Both the position numbers and the translations under genes were made by a program. From Paludibacter sp. (GTDB taxonomy: Bacteria > Bacteroidota > Bacteroidia > Bacteroidales > Paludibacteraceae), in NCBI GenBank assembly GCA_019163375.1, contig JAFLKK010000016.1, forward strand, positions 1-64,000: a stretch of DNA of 64,000 nt, given 5' to 3'. This document shows, one piece after another, positions 48,561 through 58,165 of the stretch (positions within the stretch are counted from its first letter, which is position 1; each line of letters begins with the position of its first letter). The notes beneath the pieces are model-generated. The model had not been told where the DNA came from and searched no databases. It worked only from the letters and a program-made list of their open reading frames with translations.

Positions 48561-48755
48561 TTATAAATCAGTCTGTTCCGCAGAAGTTGATGGTTTCGGG
48601 AATGTATTTGCAGCCTCTAATATCAGAGTTTTCAAACATCTTGGGTTAGATTGTTTCTTTTCTTCCTCCAATAGCCTCATAAGTTCATTGTACTGCTCGT
48701 CCGTTAAGTTCACTTGCGCGTGTGCTGTTCCTAGCTTGATACAAATTGTTTTCAT
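48561..48755 (-). CDS. Small hypothetical protein (64 aa)
   Basis: MKTICIKLGTAHAQVNLTDE, then a helical stretch (YNELMRLLEEEKKQ) and a short polar tail. The amino-acid make-up is that of a real soluble protein, and a terminator follows on the same strand. The pattern of a short beta start then a helix could fit a small DNA-binding or antitoxin-like protein, but no partner toxin is seen. I do not recognise it. Confidence 0.5.
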   Translation of the reverse strand: MKTICIKLGTAHAQVNLTDEQYNELMRLLEEEKKQSNPRCLKTLILEAANTFPKPSTSAEQTDL

Positions 48756-48861
48756 CTTAGATTATGTCTGGTATTTTAGGCAAAGTTGATTCTATATAAC
48801 ATTGCGGAGTATATATTTTCCCGCTAATCTCTTAAAATCAATCTTTGAAAATCATAACAAC

Positions 48862-49563
48862 TTACTTATAAATCAAAAATATGCACGGGCGCTTGCTTAA
48901 ATCGGGTAATTGAGTTTTCCACTCTTTCACCGTCTTTGTTTTGATAAATTCTGTTTCTAAGGTGATATCTACCGCGATGCAAAGACGGGTATTGGGTTGG
49001 CAAACCTGCAGAATTTCCTCTAACATTTTCATGTTACGATAAGGGGTTTCGATAAAAATTTGCGATTGATTTTCGGTGTATGCTCTATTTTCGAGTTTAC
49101 GCAGCATTTTAGCGCGGTCGGCAGGTTGTATGGGTAAATATCCCACGAAGGCAAAACTTTGACCATTGAAGCCCGAAGCCATAAGAGAAAGCAGTATGGA
49201 GGATGGTCCAACAAGCGGCACAACGGTAAAATTATTCTTCTGCGCCATAGCTACCACATCGGCACCAGGATCGGCAATGGCCGGACAACCCGCTTCCGAC
49301 AACACCCCCAGATCATGCCCGGCAAACATTGGACTTAAAAAGCTGCTCAGCTCTTCGGGTGTGGTGTGTTGGTTCAACACGTAAAAAGTCAGGTCATTGA
49401 TTTCAATGGCAGGATTTGCCTTTTTGAGAAATCTACGGGCTGTACGCACATCCTCCACCACAAAATGTTTCAAATCAGTTACTATCTGAGTATTTTGAGC
49501 CGGTAATATCTTATCAAATGAACATTCGCCCAAAGAAGTGGGTATTAAATATAATGTTGCCAT
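48862..49563 (-). CDS. RsmI-like SAM-dependent methyltransferase (tetrapyrrole methylase fold)
   Basis: The product is 233 aa. It begins ATLYLIPTSLGE and carries LGVLSEAGCPAIADPGADVV, VVPLVGPSSILLSLMASGFNGQSFAFVGYLP and QIFIETPYRN, the order seen in RsmI (16S rRNA C1402 2'-O-methyltransferase). It differs from the RsmI consensus (SEAGCP in place of SDAGTP), so it may be the short Bacteroidota paralogue rather than RsmI itself. Confidence 0.82.
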   Translation of the reverse strand: MATLYLIPTSLGECSFDKILPAQNTQIVTDLKHFVVEDVRTARRFLKKANPAIEINDLTFYVLNQHTTPEELSSFLSPMFAGHDLGVLSEAGCPAIADPGADVVAMAQKNNFTVVPLVGPSSILLSLMASGFNGQSFAFVGYLPIQPADRAKMLRKLENRAYTENQSQIFIETPYRNMKMLEEILQVCQPNTRLCIAVDITLETEFIKTKTVKEWKTQLPDLSKRPCIFLIYK

Positions 49564-49604
49564 TGGTTAGTTTGATTGTTGTGAAATTGATGATATACAG
49601 AAAA

Positions 49605-51545
49605 TTAGATTTCAGCAGTCAATTCTTCGAGCTCTTCGCTCAGTAATTCCCACTCGTATACTTTTTGTTCCAATTCGCGTTTCTTTCGTTGGTAAAGTTG
49701 AATATATTCGTTGTCCGAGGCTTTTTCGGGTTTTTCAAGTTGTCGATCCATTTCAGCTATTTCCTCTTCAAACTTAGAAATGAGTTTTTCCATTTCTTCC
49801 ACAGCTCTTTCGGCCTTTTTTATCTTTTTATTCAGTTCCTTGCGCGCTTCATAGCTCAACTTATTATCGGACACCGATTTATCAACAGAGGCAGCAGCAG
49901 ATTTCAGTGAAGTAGATATTTCCAATTCGCGAAGCGTATCCATTTTTTTATATTGCAAAAACTCATAAATACCACCTAAATGCTCACGAACTTTTTTATT
50001 GCCAAACTCATAGACTTTAGTTACAAGTCCGTTCAAAAACTCGCGGTCGTGCGACACCACGATCACCGTTCCGTCAAAAGCTTTGATGGCTTCTTTCAGC
50101 ACATCTTTCGATTTCATATCCAGGTGATTGGTAGGCTCATCGAGAATAAGTAAGTTCACCGGTTCAAGCAGCAGTCTGATCATTGCCAAACGACTGCGCT
50201 CCCCTCCCGAAAGTACTTGTACTTTTTTATCGGACGCCTCGCCTCCAAACATAAATGCGCCGAGAATATCACGAATTTTGGTTCGAATATCACCCACTGC
50301 CACATAATCAATCGTTTCAAAAACAGTACGTTCACCATCTAATAATGATGCCTGATTTTGTGCAAAATAACCAATTTTTACATTATGCCCCAATTTTAAC
50401 GTGCCTGAATAGCTAATTTCGTCCATGATACACTTCACAAGCGTACTCTTTCCCTCGCCATTTTTACCTACAAAAGCGACCTTTTCGCCACGGTTGATAA
50501 TCATTCCGATATTATCAAGAATGACTTGATCGCCATAAGCTTTGGATAAATGTTCTATTTCTACAGGAATACTACCCGATCGGGGCGCCGGTGGAAACTT
50601 AAGGCTTAAGCGGGAATTATCTTCCAAATCCACCTCCAAACGAACCAATTTGTCGAGCTGTTTGGAACGCGACTGCACCTGCACAGCTTTGGTAGCTTTA
50701 TAGCGAAAACGCTCAATAAACTCCTCTGTTTCCTGAATTTGTTTTTGTTGATTCTCGTAGGCGCGCACCTGTTGCTCGTGACGTTCCACACGAAGTACAA
50801 GGTATTTCGAGTAATTTACATTATAATCATAAATTTTTCCAAGCGAAATTTCGATGGTGCGAGTGGTTACAGCATCAATAAATGCACGGTCGTGCGACAC
50901 TAACAAAATAGCACTACTTGAAGTGGTAAGGAAATTCTCGAGCCATTGAATAGATTCAATATCAAGGTGATTGGTAGGCTCATCGAGCAACAAAACATCC
51001 GGACGTTGCAACAGAATTTTAGCTAATTCCACCCGCATACGCCATCCCCCACTAAACTCCGAACACTGGCGATCAAAATCGGTTCTCAAAAAACCTAAAC
51101 CCATTAGGGTCTTTTCTATATCGCCATAAAAATTACCATTTCCGATGATTTGAAGATGTTCATTATCATGAGTCAGCTTATCAATAAGTTGTTGGTATCC
51201 TGCGCTTTCGTAATCGGTTCGTTCTGCCAGCTCAATATTCATTCGTTCAATCTCGGCTTGCAAATCGGTAATATGTTCGAATGCTTTCTCGGCTTCTTGC
51301 ATCACCGTAGTGCCTTCGTTATGAATCATATGTTGAGGTAAATAGCCAATAGTGAGGTCTTTGGGAATGGTTACACGCCCACGGGTTGGAGCTTGTTTTC
51401 CTGAAAATATTTTTAAAAGCGTGGTTTTTCCGGCTCCATTTTTTCCAACTAAAGCTATTTTTTCTTTTGGATTAACCAAAAAGCTAACTTCATCAAAAAG
51501 CGGTGATCCACCAAATTCAACAGTAAGTTGTTCTACAGAAATCAT
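49605..51545 (-). CDS. ABC-F family ATPase
   Basis: The product is 646 aa with two ATPase domains and no membrane segments. Walker A motifs are VGKNGAGKTTLLKIF (about residue 35) and VGKNGEGKSTLVKCI (about 350). Signatures are FSGGWRMRVELAKIL and LSGGERSRLAMIRLL, and both LLLDEPTNHLD boxes are present. A Lys/Glu-rich coiled coil occupies the last 80 aa, as in Uup/YheS-like members. ABC-F proteins act on ribosomes in translation or antibiotic protection; the exact subfamily is not fixed here. Confidence 0.92.
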   Translation of the reverse strand: MISVEQLTVEFGGSPLFDEVSFLVNPKEKIALVGKNGAGKTTLLKIFSGKQAPTRGRVTIPKDLTIGYLPQHMIHNEGTTVMQEAEKAFEHITDLQAEIERMNIELAERTDYESAGYQQLIDKLTHDNEHLQIIGNGNFYGDIEKTLMGLGFLRTDFDRQCSEFSGGWRMRVELAKILLQRPDVLLLDEPTNHLDIESIQWLENFLTTSSSAILLVSHDRAFIDAVTTRTIEISLGKIYDYNVNYSKYLVLRVERHEQQVRAYENQQKQIQETEEFIERFRYKATKAVQVQSRSKQLDKLVRLEVDLEDNSRLSLKFPPAPRSGSIPVEIEHLSKAYGDQVILDNIGMIINRGEKVAFVGKNGEGKSTLVKCIMDEISYSGTLKLGHNVKIGYFAQNQASLLDGERTVFETIDYVAVGDIRTKIRDILGAFMFGGEASDKKVQVLSGGERSRLAMIRLLLEPVNLLILDEPTNHLDMKSKDVLKEAIKAFDGTVIVVSHDREFLNGLVTKVYEFGNKKVREHLGGIYEFLQYKKMDTLRELEISTSLKSAAASVDKSVSDNKLSYEARKELNKKIKKAERAVEEMEKLISKFEEEIAEMDRQLEKPEKASDNEYIQLYQRKKRELEQKVYEWELLSEELEELTAEI

Positions 51546-51573
51546 ATAAGGGCGAAAATAATTGAAAGGTTAT

Positions 51574-51609
51574 AAAAAAGCTAACAGCCGACTGAAACCA
51601 ATCGACTGT
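51574..51609 (-). terminator. Terminator of the CapD-like gene
   Basis: ACAGCCGA and TCGACTGT form a stem with one mismatch. A T run follows on the minus strand, about 43 bp after the stop at 51652. Confidence 0.6.
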
Positions 51610-51651
51610 CAACTATATAATTGTTACTGAAACTGTTCACCTGATTAGCGA

Positions 51652-53589
51652 CTAGACATCCAATCGTTCGTATTGAGAATTTTTACTCAAGAATTCGGGC
51701 ACAATTTTTTTCATCAATGAAACAGTAAGAAAATTTTTACAAAGGAAACTATATTGAATCAGCTCATCAATTTTTGGTGACACAAGATCATATTCGTAAG
51801 TTTGCACTGTTGCAATCATGATCTTCGGGTGATAGGTAGGCTGAGTGGTTTCTTTGTGGTTTAGCAGTTCTTCGTACAACTTTTCGCCCGGACGAAGGCC
51901 TGTAAATTCAATTTTAATATCCACTTCGGGAACAAACCCGGCCAAACGAATCATTTTACGAGCCAGGTTTACAATTTTCACCGGACTTCCCATATCGAAA
52001 ATAAAGATTTCACCGCCATCGCCCATTGTACCCGCCTCAAGCACCAGCATACAAGCTTCGGGGATGGTCATAAAGTAGCGGATTATGTCGGGATGCGTAA
52101 CGGTAACCGGACCACCCTTTTCAATCTGACTTTTAAAATGCGGAATTACAGAACCGTTAGAACCAAGCACATTACCGAAACGAGTGGTGATAAATTTAGT
52201 AGTACAATTACCACTAGCACACAGTTTTCGGAATAAAGATTGTACATAAATTTCGGCAATACGTTTCGAAGCACCCATCACATTGGTTGGATTCACCGCT
52301 TTATCGGTCGAAACCATCACAAAACGTTCTACTTTATATTTTACAGCCAAATCGGACATAATTTTAGTCCCTTTAACATTCACCTGAATACTTTCCACCG
52401 GATTATCTTCCATTAATGGAACGTGTTTATAAGCCGCAGCGTGGTAAATGTAATCAGGTCGGTACATATCCATCATGTATTCCATGCGCTCTTTATTACG
52501 CACATCGCCCAAAAACGGACTAAAATTCTGATCGGGATATTGTTCTTCGAGTTCTAACCTCAAGGTATGCATCGGCGATTCTGCCTGATCCAGCAAAACA
52601 ATGAGACTCGGCTTAAATTTTACTACCTGGCGTACAATTTCACTACCGATAGAGCCGGCCGCACCTGTAATCAGAATCACTTTCGATTGTAGTTGTTTTG
52701 CAATATTATCTGATGAAATATCGATAGTGGGTCTGTCGAGCAAGTCTTCAATCTGGATGGATTTGATTTGTTTGATAGTAGGCATGTCATTTTTCCAAAT
52801 GCTCATAGGAGGCGAAGTAAGTACCGCCAGATTTGAATTTAAGAAAATATCCAAATCAACATTTGGGTTTATCTGAGCAAGTTTTACCGGAGACACAATG
52901 ATAGCTTTGGCCTTTTTAACCACAATTCTTTCTATCGTTTCTTCGTCAAGTTTATAGACTTTCACGCCCATAATAACCCTTTCGGAAGCGTTTTTATCAT
53001 CATCGATAAATCCGACTAATTTATATTTATTGTCCGGCGAAGAACGAAGCATTTTCGCAATTCCAATGGCAGCCGATTGGGTTCCATAAATCATTACCGG
53101 CACAATTTGTCCTGAATTTTGAGTAAAATAATCGTAAATAGTTTTCACACCTAATCTCAAGCAAAACAGAAGCAAAAAGGCAATTACACCATAAATAAAC
53201 AACGCAACATAGTAAAACATTAGCATTGAGGTAACCTGATAAAGAAGAAAGTTACCAAGAGATAAAATAGCTATATTGGACGATACAGCAAACAAAAGTT
53301 TCGTTGCATCAACATAGCCGGAATAACGCAATACGCCTGAATAAGTATGAAAAAGCCAGAAAAAGATGACCTGAAGAGACAGAATTATACTCATTCGTTG
53401 GAAGTAAGTAAAAACTCTATCATCGTGATGATTAGAATAAAACCGGGAGGAAATGTAGAAAGCGATATAAAAAGCTACAAAACAAAGGATTAAATCAACA
53501 GCCAGCACTAACCAACGTGGTATATATTTGAGATTAGTAATGTGCGAAAAAATATCCGTATTCTGCAAAAAGCCATATTTATCTTTCAT
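51652..53589 (-). CDS. Membrane-bound nucleotide-sugar 4,6-dehydratase/epimerase (CapD/FlaA1/WbpM family)
   Basis: The product is 645 aa. Four membrane helices fill about the first 150 residues. A CoA-binding-like domain follows (MIYGTQSAAIGIAKML). The SDR catalytic domain begins near 305 with VILITGAAGSIGSEIVRQV. DVRNKERMEYMMDMYRPDYIYHAAAYKHVPLMED and VERFVMVSTDKAVNPTNVMGASKR are typical of the family. It makes modified UDP sugars for capsule, O-antigen or glycoprotein glycans. No other polysaccharide gene is nearby, so the pathway is not shown. Confidence 0.9.
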   Translation of the reverse strand: MKDKYGFLQNTDIFSHITNLKYIPRWLVLAVDLILCFVAFYIAFYISSRFYSNHHDDRVFTYFQRMSIILSLQVIFFWLFHTYSGVLRYSGYVDATKLLFAVSSNIAILSLGNFLLYQVTSMLMFYYVALFIYGVIAFLLLFCLRLGVKTIYDYFTQNSGQIVPVMIYGTQSAAIGIAKMLRSSPDNKYKLVGFIDDDKNASERVIMGVKVYKLDEETIERIVVKKAKAIIVSPVKLAQINPNVDLDIFLNSNLAVLTSPPMSIWKNDMPTIKQIKSIQIEDLLDRPTIDISSDNIAKQLQSKVILITGAAGSIGSEIVRQVVKFKPSLIVLLDQAESPMHTLRLELEEQYPDQNFSPFLGDVRNKERMEYMMDMYRPDYIYHAAAYKHVPLMEDNPVESIQVNVKGTKIMSDLAVKYKVERFVMVSTDKAVNPTNVMGASKRIAEIYVQSLFRKLCASGNCTTKFITTRFGNVLGSNGSVIPHFKSQIEKGGPVTVTHPDIIRYFMTIPEACMLVLEAGTMGDGGEIFIFDMGSPVKIVNLARKMIRLAGFVPEVDIKIEFTGLRPGEKLYEELLNHKETTQPTYHPKIMIATVQTYEYDLVSPKIDELIQYSFLCKNFLTVSLMKKIVPEFLSKNSQYERLDV

Positions 53590-53637
53590 TTTTAATTAAA
53601 ATTCTACGGTTAATAATAGGTATAACAAAACAGTTTG

Positions 53638-53645
53638 CAAAGATA
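53638..53645 (-). promoter_or_regulatory. -7 promoter element (TATCTTTG) of the CapD-like gene
   Basis: Matches TAnnTTTG on the minus strand, 49 bp before the ATG at 53589. Confidence 0.5.
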
Positions 53646-53781
53646 AGTTTTAATTATGAAAAATGTAATAAAATAGGTCAAATATCGATTTGTAATAACT
53701 AAAAATAGTAATTGTAAGCTAACCTTTTCACACAATCCAACTCTTAACGACAAAATCGAAATAAAATTGTAAATATATACA

Positions 53782-53789
53782 TATCTTTG
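53782..53789 (+). promoter_or_regulatory. -7 promoter element (TATCTTTG) of panB
   Basis: Matches TAnnTTTG, 30 bp before the ATG at 53819. Confidence 0.55.
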
Positions 53790-53818
53790 CAAGCTAAAAT
53801 TCAAAAAAAAAGAAACAC

Positions 53819-54637
53819 ATGTCGATACATAGCGAAGACTCAAGACGAGTAACCACACAGCGATTGTTAGAAATGAAACAACGCGGTGAAAAAATCAGTA
53901 TGCTGACAGCTTATGATTTCACAATGGGCACCATTGTAGATAAAGCCGGAGTAGATATTATATTAGTAGGCGATTCTGCATCGAATGTGATGTGTGGGAA
54001 CATAACCACATTGCCCATTACACTCGATCAAATGATCTTTTTGGCTAAATCGGTGGTAAGGGGTGTGAAACGCGCATTGGTAGTGGTTGATATGCCCTTT
54101 GGAAGTTATCAGGGAAACTCCAAAGAAGCACTTGCTTCTGCCATTCGAATTATGAAAGAAACGCATGGCGATTGTCTGAAAGTGGAGGGTGGAGAAGAAA
54201 TTCTGGAGTCGGTAAAACGTGTTTTAAGCGCAGGAATACCGGTAATGGGACACTTGGGTTTAATGCCACAGTCGATAAACAAATATGGTTCATACGCGGT
54301 AAGAGCCAAAGAAGGCGATGAAGCCGAGAAACTTATCCGCGATGCGCATTTATTGGAAGAGGCCGGTTGTTTCGCCATTGTTTTGGAAAAAATTCCGGCA
54401 GAATTAGCACAACGTGTAGCAGAAGAGCTTACGATTCCGATCATTGGAATTGGTGCCGGTGGTGGCGTGGATGGTCAGGTGCTGGTTTTGCACGATATGA
54501 TCGGTCTAACACAAGACTTCTCACCACGTTTTCTTCGCAGATACGCCAATGTTCAGGCGATAATGAACGAAGCTATCGAACATTACGTTGAAGACGTAAA
54601 ATCGGGTGATTTCCCTAATTTAAAAGAACAGTACTAA
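53819..54637 (+). CDS. panB: 3-methyl-2-oxobutanoate hydroxymethyltransferase
   Basis: The product is 272 aa. PanB landmarks are complete: [50 protein letters not shown]-type [23 protein letters not shown] and [21 protein letters not shown]. It makes ketopantoate for pantothenate and CoA synthesis. panC and panD are not next to it. Confidence 0.96.
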   Translation: MSIHSEDSRRVTTQRLLEMKQRGEKISMLTAYDFTMGTIVDKAGVDIILVGDSASNVMCGNITTLPITLDQMIFLAKSVVRGVKRALVVVDMPFGSYQGNSKEALASAIRIMKETHGDCLKVEGGEEILESVKRVLSAGIPVMGHLGLMPQSINKYGSYAVRAKEGDEAEKLIRDAHLLEEAGCFAIVLEKIPAELAQRVAEELTIPIIGIGAGGGVDGQVLVLHDMIGLTQDFSPRFLRRYANVQAIMNEAIEHYVEDVKSGDFPNLKEQY

Positions 54638-54659
54638 ACCCGGTATATAGAATATAAAG

Positions 54660-54690
54660 AAATGCCTCCGATGAATCATCGGAGGCATTT
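54660..54690. terminator. Bidirectional terminator between panB and yebC
   Basis: AAATGCCTCCGATGA pairs perfectly with TCATCGGAGGCATTT. It lies between convergent genes. Confidence 0.9.
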
Positions 54691-54713
54691 CTTTATATAT
54701 CAATTTTCGATAG

Positions 54714-55430
54714 CTATTCAATCATGTTATGAAACACATTTTGAACGTCTTCATCATCTTCAATTTTATCAAGCAATTTCACTACTTGCGCTTTTTGTTC
54801 TTCGTTCAATTCTTTCATATCGTTAGGAATACGTTCGAATTCAGCACTGAAAATTTCAAAACCATTCTCTTCCAGGTATTTTTGGATTGAAGAATAGGAT
54901 TGAAATTCGCCATACAAAACAATTCCACCATCTTCGTCTTCAACTAACTCATCTACACCGAAGTCAATCAATTCCAATTCCAGATCTTCGATAGAAACAT
55001 CCGGTTTTGCTGCAATTTTAAAAACACACTTATGATCGAACAAAAACTGAAGACAACCTGAAGTACCCAGTGAGCCGCCATTACGAGTTAAATAACTTCT
55101 AATGTTAGCAACGGTACGGGTAGGATTATCGGTTGCAGTTTCGATAACAATGGCAATACCATTCGGGCCATAGCCTTCGTACACCATTTCTTTATAGTCC
55201 GCTTCATCCTTCGAAATCGCTTTTTTGACTGCACGCTCCACATTTTCTTTGGGCATGTTTTCTTTTTTCGATTGTTGAATCAATACCCTCAAACGTGGAT
55301 TTGTATCGGGATCCGGTCCACTTTCGCGAACTGCAATAGTGATTTGTTTTCCTAATTTTGTGAATACGCGAGCCATATTGCCCCAACGTTTCATTTTCGT
55401 AGCCTTTCTATATTCAAACGCTCTTCCCAT
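54714..55430 (-). CDS. yebC: YebC/PmpR-family protein
   Basis: The product is 238 aa. The family start is clear (MGRAFEYRKATKMKRWGNMA, then FTKLGKQITIAVRESGPDPDTNPRLR), with YEGYGPNGIAIVIE and RNGGSLGTSGCLQFLF further on. YebC proteins were described as transcription regulators and more recently as translation factors for difficult peptides. The call between these roles cannot be made from sequence. Confidence 0.95.
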   Translation of the reverse strand: MGRAFEYRKATKMKRWGNMARVFTKLGKQITIAVRESGPDPDTNPRLRVLIQQSKKENMPKENVERAVKKAISKDEADYKEMVYEGYGPNGIAIVIETATDNPTRTVANIRSYLTRNGGSLGTSGCLQFLFDHKCVFKIAAKPDVSIEDLELELIDFGVDELVEDEDGGIVLYGEFQSYSSIQKYLEENGFEIFSAEFERIPNDMKELNEEQKAQVVKLLDKIEDDEDVQNVFHNMIE

Positions 55431-55521
55431 ATTATTTATTTACTGTTATCTGATTTTCAATTCTATCCAACATTAGAGACCCATGAACGGCAACAAATAT
55501 CAGCCAATTCATTTCGTTCCG

Positions 55522-55529
55522 CAAAAGTA
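55522..55529 (-). promoter_or_regulatory. -7 promoter element (TACTTTTG) of yebC
   Basis: Matches TAnnTTTG on the minus strand, about 92 bp before the ATG at 55430. Confidence 0.45.
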
Positions 55530-55575
55530 TTAAAACACTTGCAAAGAACCATCATTTTTCTCTATTTTTTTGAAA

Positions 55576-55604
55576 TAAAAAAGGAGTTGCTTTCACAACT
55601 CCTT
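55576..55604 (-). terminator. Terminator of the TSP3-OmpA gene
   Basis: AAGGAGTTG and CAACTCCTT form a 9-bp stem, with a T run on the minus strand, 20 bp after the stop at 55624. Confidence 0.85.
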
Positions 55605-55623
55605 CGTTTTACATTATCATCAT

Positions 55624-58152
55624 TTATTCAAATGAGGTTTCTTCAAACGTTATTACAAATTCTACTCGTCGGTTTTTAGCTTTTCCAGCCGTTGTTGTGT
55701 TTTCGGCTACCGGTTTTGTATCACCATATCCGTGCGAAGTCATTCTACTATCATTTACTCCCTTTTTAATCAGATAGTCTCTAACAGCCGCAGCACGTTT
55801 ATCGGATAAGATTAAATTCGAAGCCGGCTTACCTACATTATCAGTGTGCCCTTGTATCTCAATCAGATAGGTTGGGTTCGCATTCAACACCTGCGCTATT
55901 TGATTCAAGATAGGGAACGAACTTGTTTTAATCGTCGACACACCTGTTTGGAACTGAATGCCTTGCAACGCTTTTTGGAAAAGTTTTTTTACCTCTTTCT
56001 TGATTTCCGGACATCCATGATTAGAAATAACTCCTGCTACCCTTGGACAATTATCCAGGTAATCAAAAATTCCATCAGCATCGGTATCAAGCGGACAACC
56101 TTTGTCGTCCACCATCCCACGAGCTTCGGCCGGAGTATTCGGACATTTATCCAGATAATCAGCAACGCCATCACCATCCGAATCGAGCGGACAGCCATTC
56201 TTATCTACCGTAGCACGTGCTTCAACAGGCGTATTCGGGCATTTGTCCAGATAATCGGCAACGTTATCGCTATCCTTGTCGAACGGACAACCGGCTTCAT
56301 CAACCATTCCACGGGCTGCTATCGGAGTACCGGGACATTTATCAAGATAATCAGGCACACCGTCACCATCTTTATCCAACGGACAACCGAGAGAATCGAC
56401 AGTTGCTTTTGCAGGGGTATTCGGACATTTATCCAGGTAATCGAAAACACCATCGCCATCCGAATCTAATGAACAACCATCTTTATCTACAAGCCCAATA
56501 GATTTCGTTGGCGTATCAAGACATTTGTCTAAATAATCCGGCACTCCATCTCTATCCGAATCTAATGGACAACCATTGAGATCAATCTTTCCATAGGCTT
56601 CCGCAGGCGTATCGGGACATTGGTCAAGATAATCGGGCACTCCGTCGCCATCGGTATCGATAGGGCAACCTTTTTTGTCGACTTTGATTTTTAGAGGAGT
56701 TTCAGGACATTTATCTTTTCGGTCTACAACACCATCTTTATCGGCATCTTTTCGGTTACCAAACACAAAATTCAGCCCCATAGCTACATTCATTCCTTTT
56801 GTATTATTGGGAACAGGAATCTTAACTCCATTGGAAGTATATGAATCATAATACAATGGAATATAATCGGCCGCAACAAAATAACTGATAAAACCAAGTC
56901 GGAAACCTAAACCGGCACCTATATTACTTGTTCTGCCATTAAGAACAGAATACGACGCAGAAAGATTGAACCAACTCGTAGGACGCCCATTGACAGAAGC
57001 TGTTAACTCTTCGTAATAGGCACTGTTGCGTTTCGTGGTTCTTGACAACAGACCCAAAGACATCTTATTGTTAAAAAAAGCGTATTCAACTCCAACATTC
57101 AGCTTAGGAGACGTGTAAGTAGTATATTTTTTTGCCGTTTGTGTTGAAGTAGCCGATTTCTTAAATCCTTCATAAATGGAATCGGACAGCTGTTCTGCAT
57201 CAATATCATCAGATGCATTAATGCTAGCTCCTTCAAACTTATAATCAACATTATAAGCAATATTATTCATATTTTTATTCCAACGTATCATTCCAAGGTC
57301 GATAAGTGCAGCCGACAGTGTTACATTAGAAACCGGTTTGAAGGTTACACCCAGATCAACACCTCCACCCAATCCGGATGGTTTTATCCAGTCCGAATTA
57401 TTACTTGGTGAAGAATAATCCAACGTACTAAGATTATCCCCAACAGTAAGTACGCCCGGCAGCGAAGCATTGATAGAACCTTTGCCTTTCAGCGTCCAGT
57501 TATCCATTCCCGCCACAAGATCCAGGTTCTCATTTACCAACGAAACATTCGCAGTACCAAGCAATGCCTTGAACTTAAGACCATACGACCATTGATCGTT
57601 TATCTTTTTGGCATAACCTAAACCAACTTCGGTATACGCTGTTCCACCCATTTCAAGATTCTTTAAATTATAAAGATTATTATCTATCTCGGGGGTACCG
57701 TACAATAATAGCTTCATAAAATCCTTGGGAATTGCAAATTTCCCTTCCACCTTTTCTGTTATCGAAAAATTCCAATAGGCTCTACCTGTTCTAAAACCAA
57801 AATCCAATAAGTTGAGCTGCGATTCGGCAGCAAACAAAGTGGTCGGTCGTAAGGCATTGTAAAACTTATTCTTATCGCCATTGGGGTGTAAAAAAGTAAT
57901 GGTTTGAGTTCCATTCTTATAAACAAAATCTCTCAACGTCAGCGAATTATTGCCCACATTGAACTGCGAGAAACCTACAGCCGGAAAACCCAGGTAAAAA
58001 TTACTCAAGGGTTGAAATGCAGGGTTCAAGAAATTGCGAACCGGTACATTTTCCATAAAATACAGCGTATTTACCTGCTGTGCTCTAACCATACCGCCTG
58101 CAAAAACGATACAAAGAGCCAGTATTGCTTTAAATATATTCTTTCTTTTCAT
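55624..58152 (-). CDS. DUF5723 outer-membrane protein with thrombospondin type 3 repeats and OmpA domain
   Basis: The product is 842 aa. A signal peptide (MKRKNIFKAILALCIVFAGG, cleaved near VRAQ) leads into a DUF5723-type barrel of about 440 aa, with QQVNTLYFMENVPVRNFLNPAFQP at the start. Residues about 464-705 hold eight calcium-binding type 3 repeats (D.DGDGVPDYLDKCP.TP). The last 120 aa are an OmpA peptidoglycan-binding domain with EIQGHTDNVG, LSDKRAAAVRDYLIKKGV and GKAKNRRVEFVI. It likely joins the outer membrane to the cell wall through a calcium-stiffened stalk. It lies 13 bp after its partner lipoprotein gene. Confidence 0.88.
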   Translation of the reverse strand: MKRKNIFKAILALCIVFAGGMVRAQQVNTLYFMENVPVRNFLNPAFQPLSNFYLGFPAVGFSQFNVGNNSLTLRDFVYKNGTQTITFLHPNGDKNKFYNALRPTTLFAAESQLNLLDFGFRTGRAYWNFSITEKVEGKFAIPKDFMKLLLYGTPEIDNNLYNLKNLEMGGTAYTEVGLGYAKKINDQWSYGLKFKALLGTANVSLVNENLDLVAGMDNWTLKGKGSINASLPGVLTVGDNLSTLDYSSPSNNSDWIKPSGLGGGVDLGVTFKPVSNVTLSAALIDLGMIRWNKNMNNIAYNVDYKFEGASINASDDIDAEQLSDSIYEGFKKSATSTQTAKKYTTYTSPKLNVGVEYAFFNNKMSLGLLSRTTKRNSAYYEELTASVNGRPTSWFNLSASYSVLNGRTSNIGAGLGFRLGFISYFVAADYIPLYYDSYTSNGVKIPVPNNTKGMNVAMGLNFVFGNRKDADKDGVVDRKDKCPETPLKIKVDKKGCPIDTDGDGVPDYLDQCPDTPAEAYGKIDLNGCPLDSDRDGVPDYLDKCLDTPTKSIGLVDKDGCSLDSDGDGVFDYLDKCPNTPAKATVDSLGCPLDKDGDGVPDYLDKCPGTPIAARGMVDEAGCPFDKDSDNVADYLDKCPNTPVEARATVDKNGCPLDSDGDGVADYLDKCPNTPAEARGMVDDKGCPLDTDADGIFDYLDNCPRVAGVISNHGCPEIKKEVKKLFQKALQGIQFQTGVSTIKTSSFPILNQIAQVLNANPTYLIEIQGHTDNVGKPASNLILSDKRAAAVRDYLIKKGVNDSRMTSHGYGDTKPVAENTTTAGKAKNRRVEFVITFEETSFE
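56040..56760 (-). repeat. Eight thrombospondin type 3 coding repeats
   Basis: Eight units of about 30-36 codons encode D.DxDGVxDYxDKCPxTP and a following GCP. Six are close to the consensus. The first (VVDRKDKCPETP) and last (IFDYLDNCPRVAG) are degenerate ends of the array. DNA similarity between neighbours could allow copy-number change. Confidence 0.9.
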
Positions 58153-58165
58153 AACGATTTTCGGT

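Noticed and set aside
53610-53858. 82-codon minus-strand frame between capD and panB
   Set aside because: Covers both divergent promoters and has no domain features.
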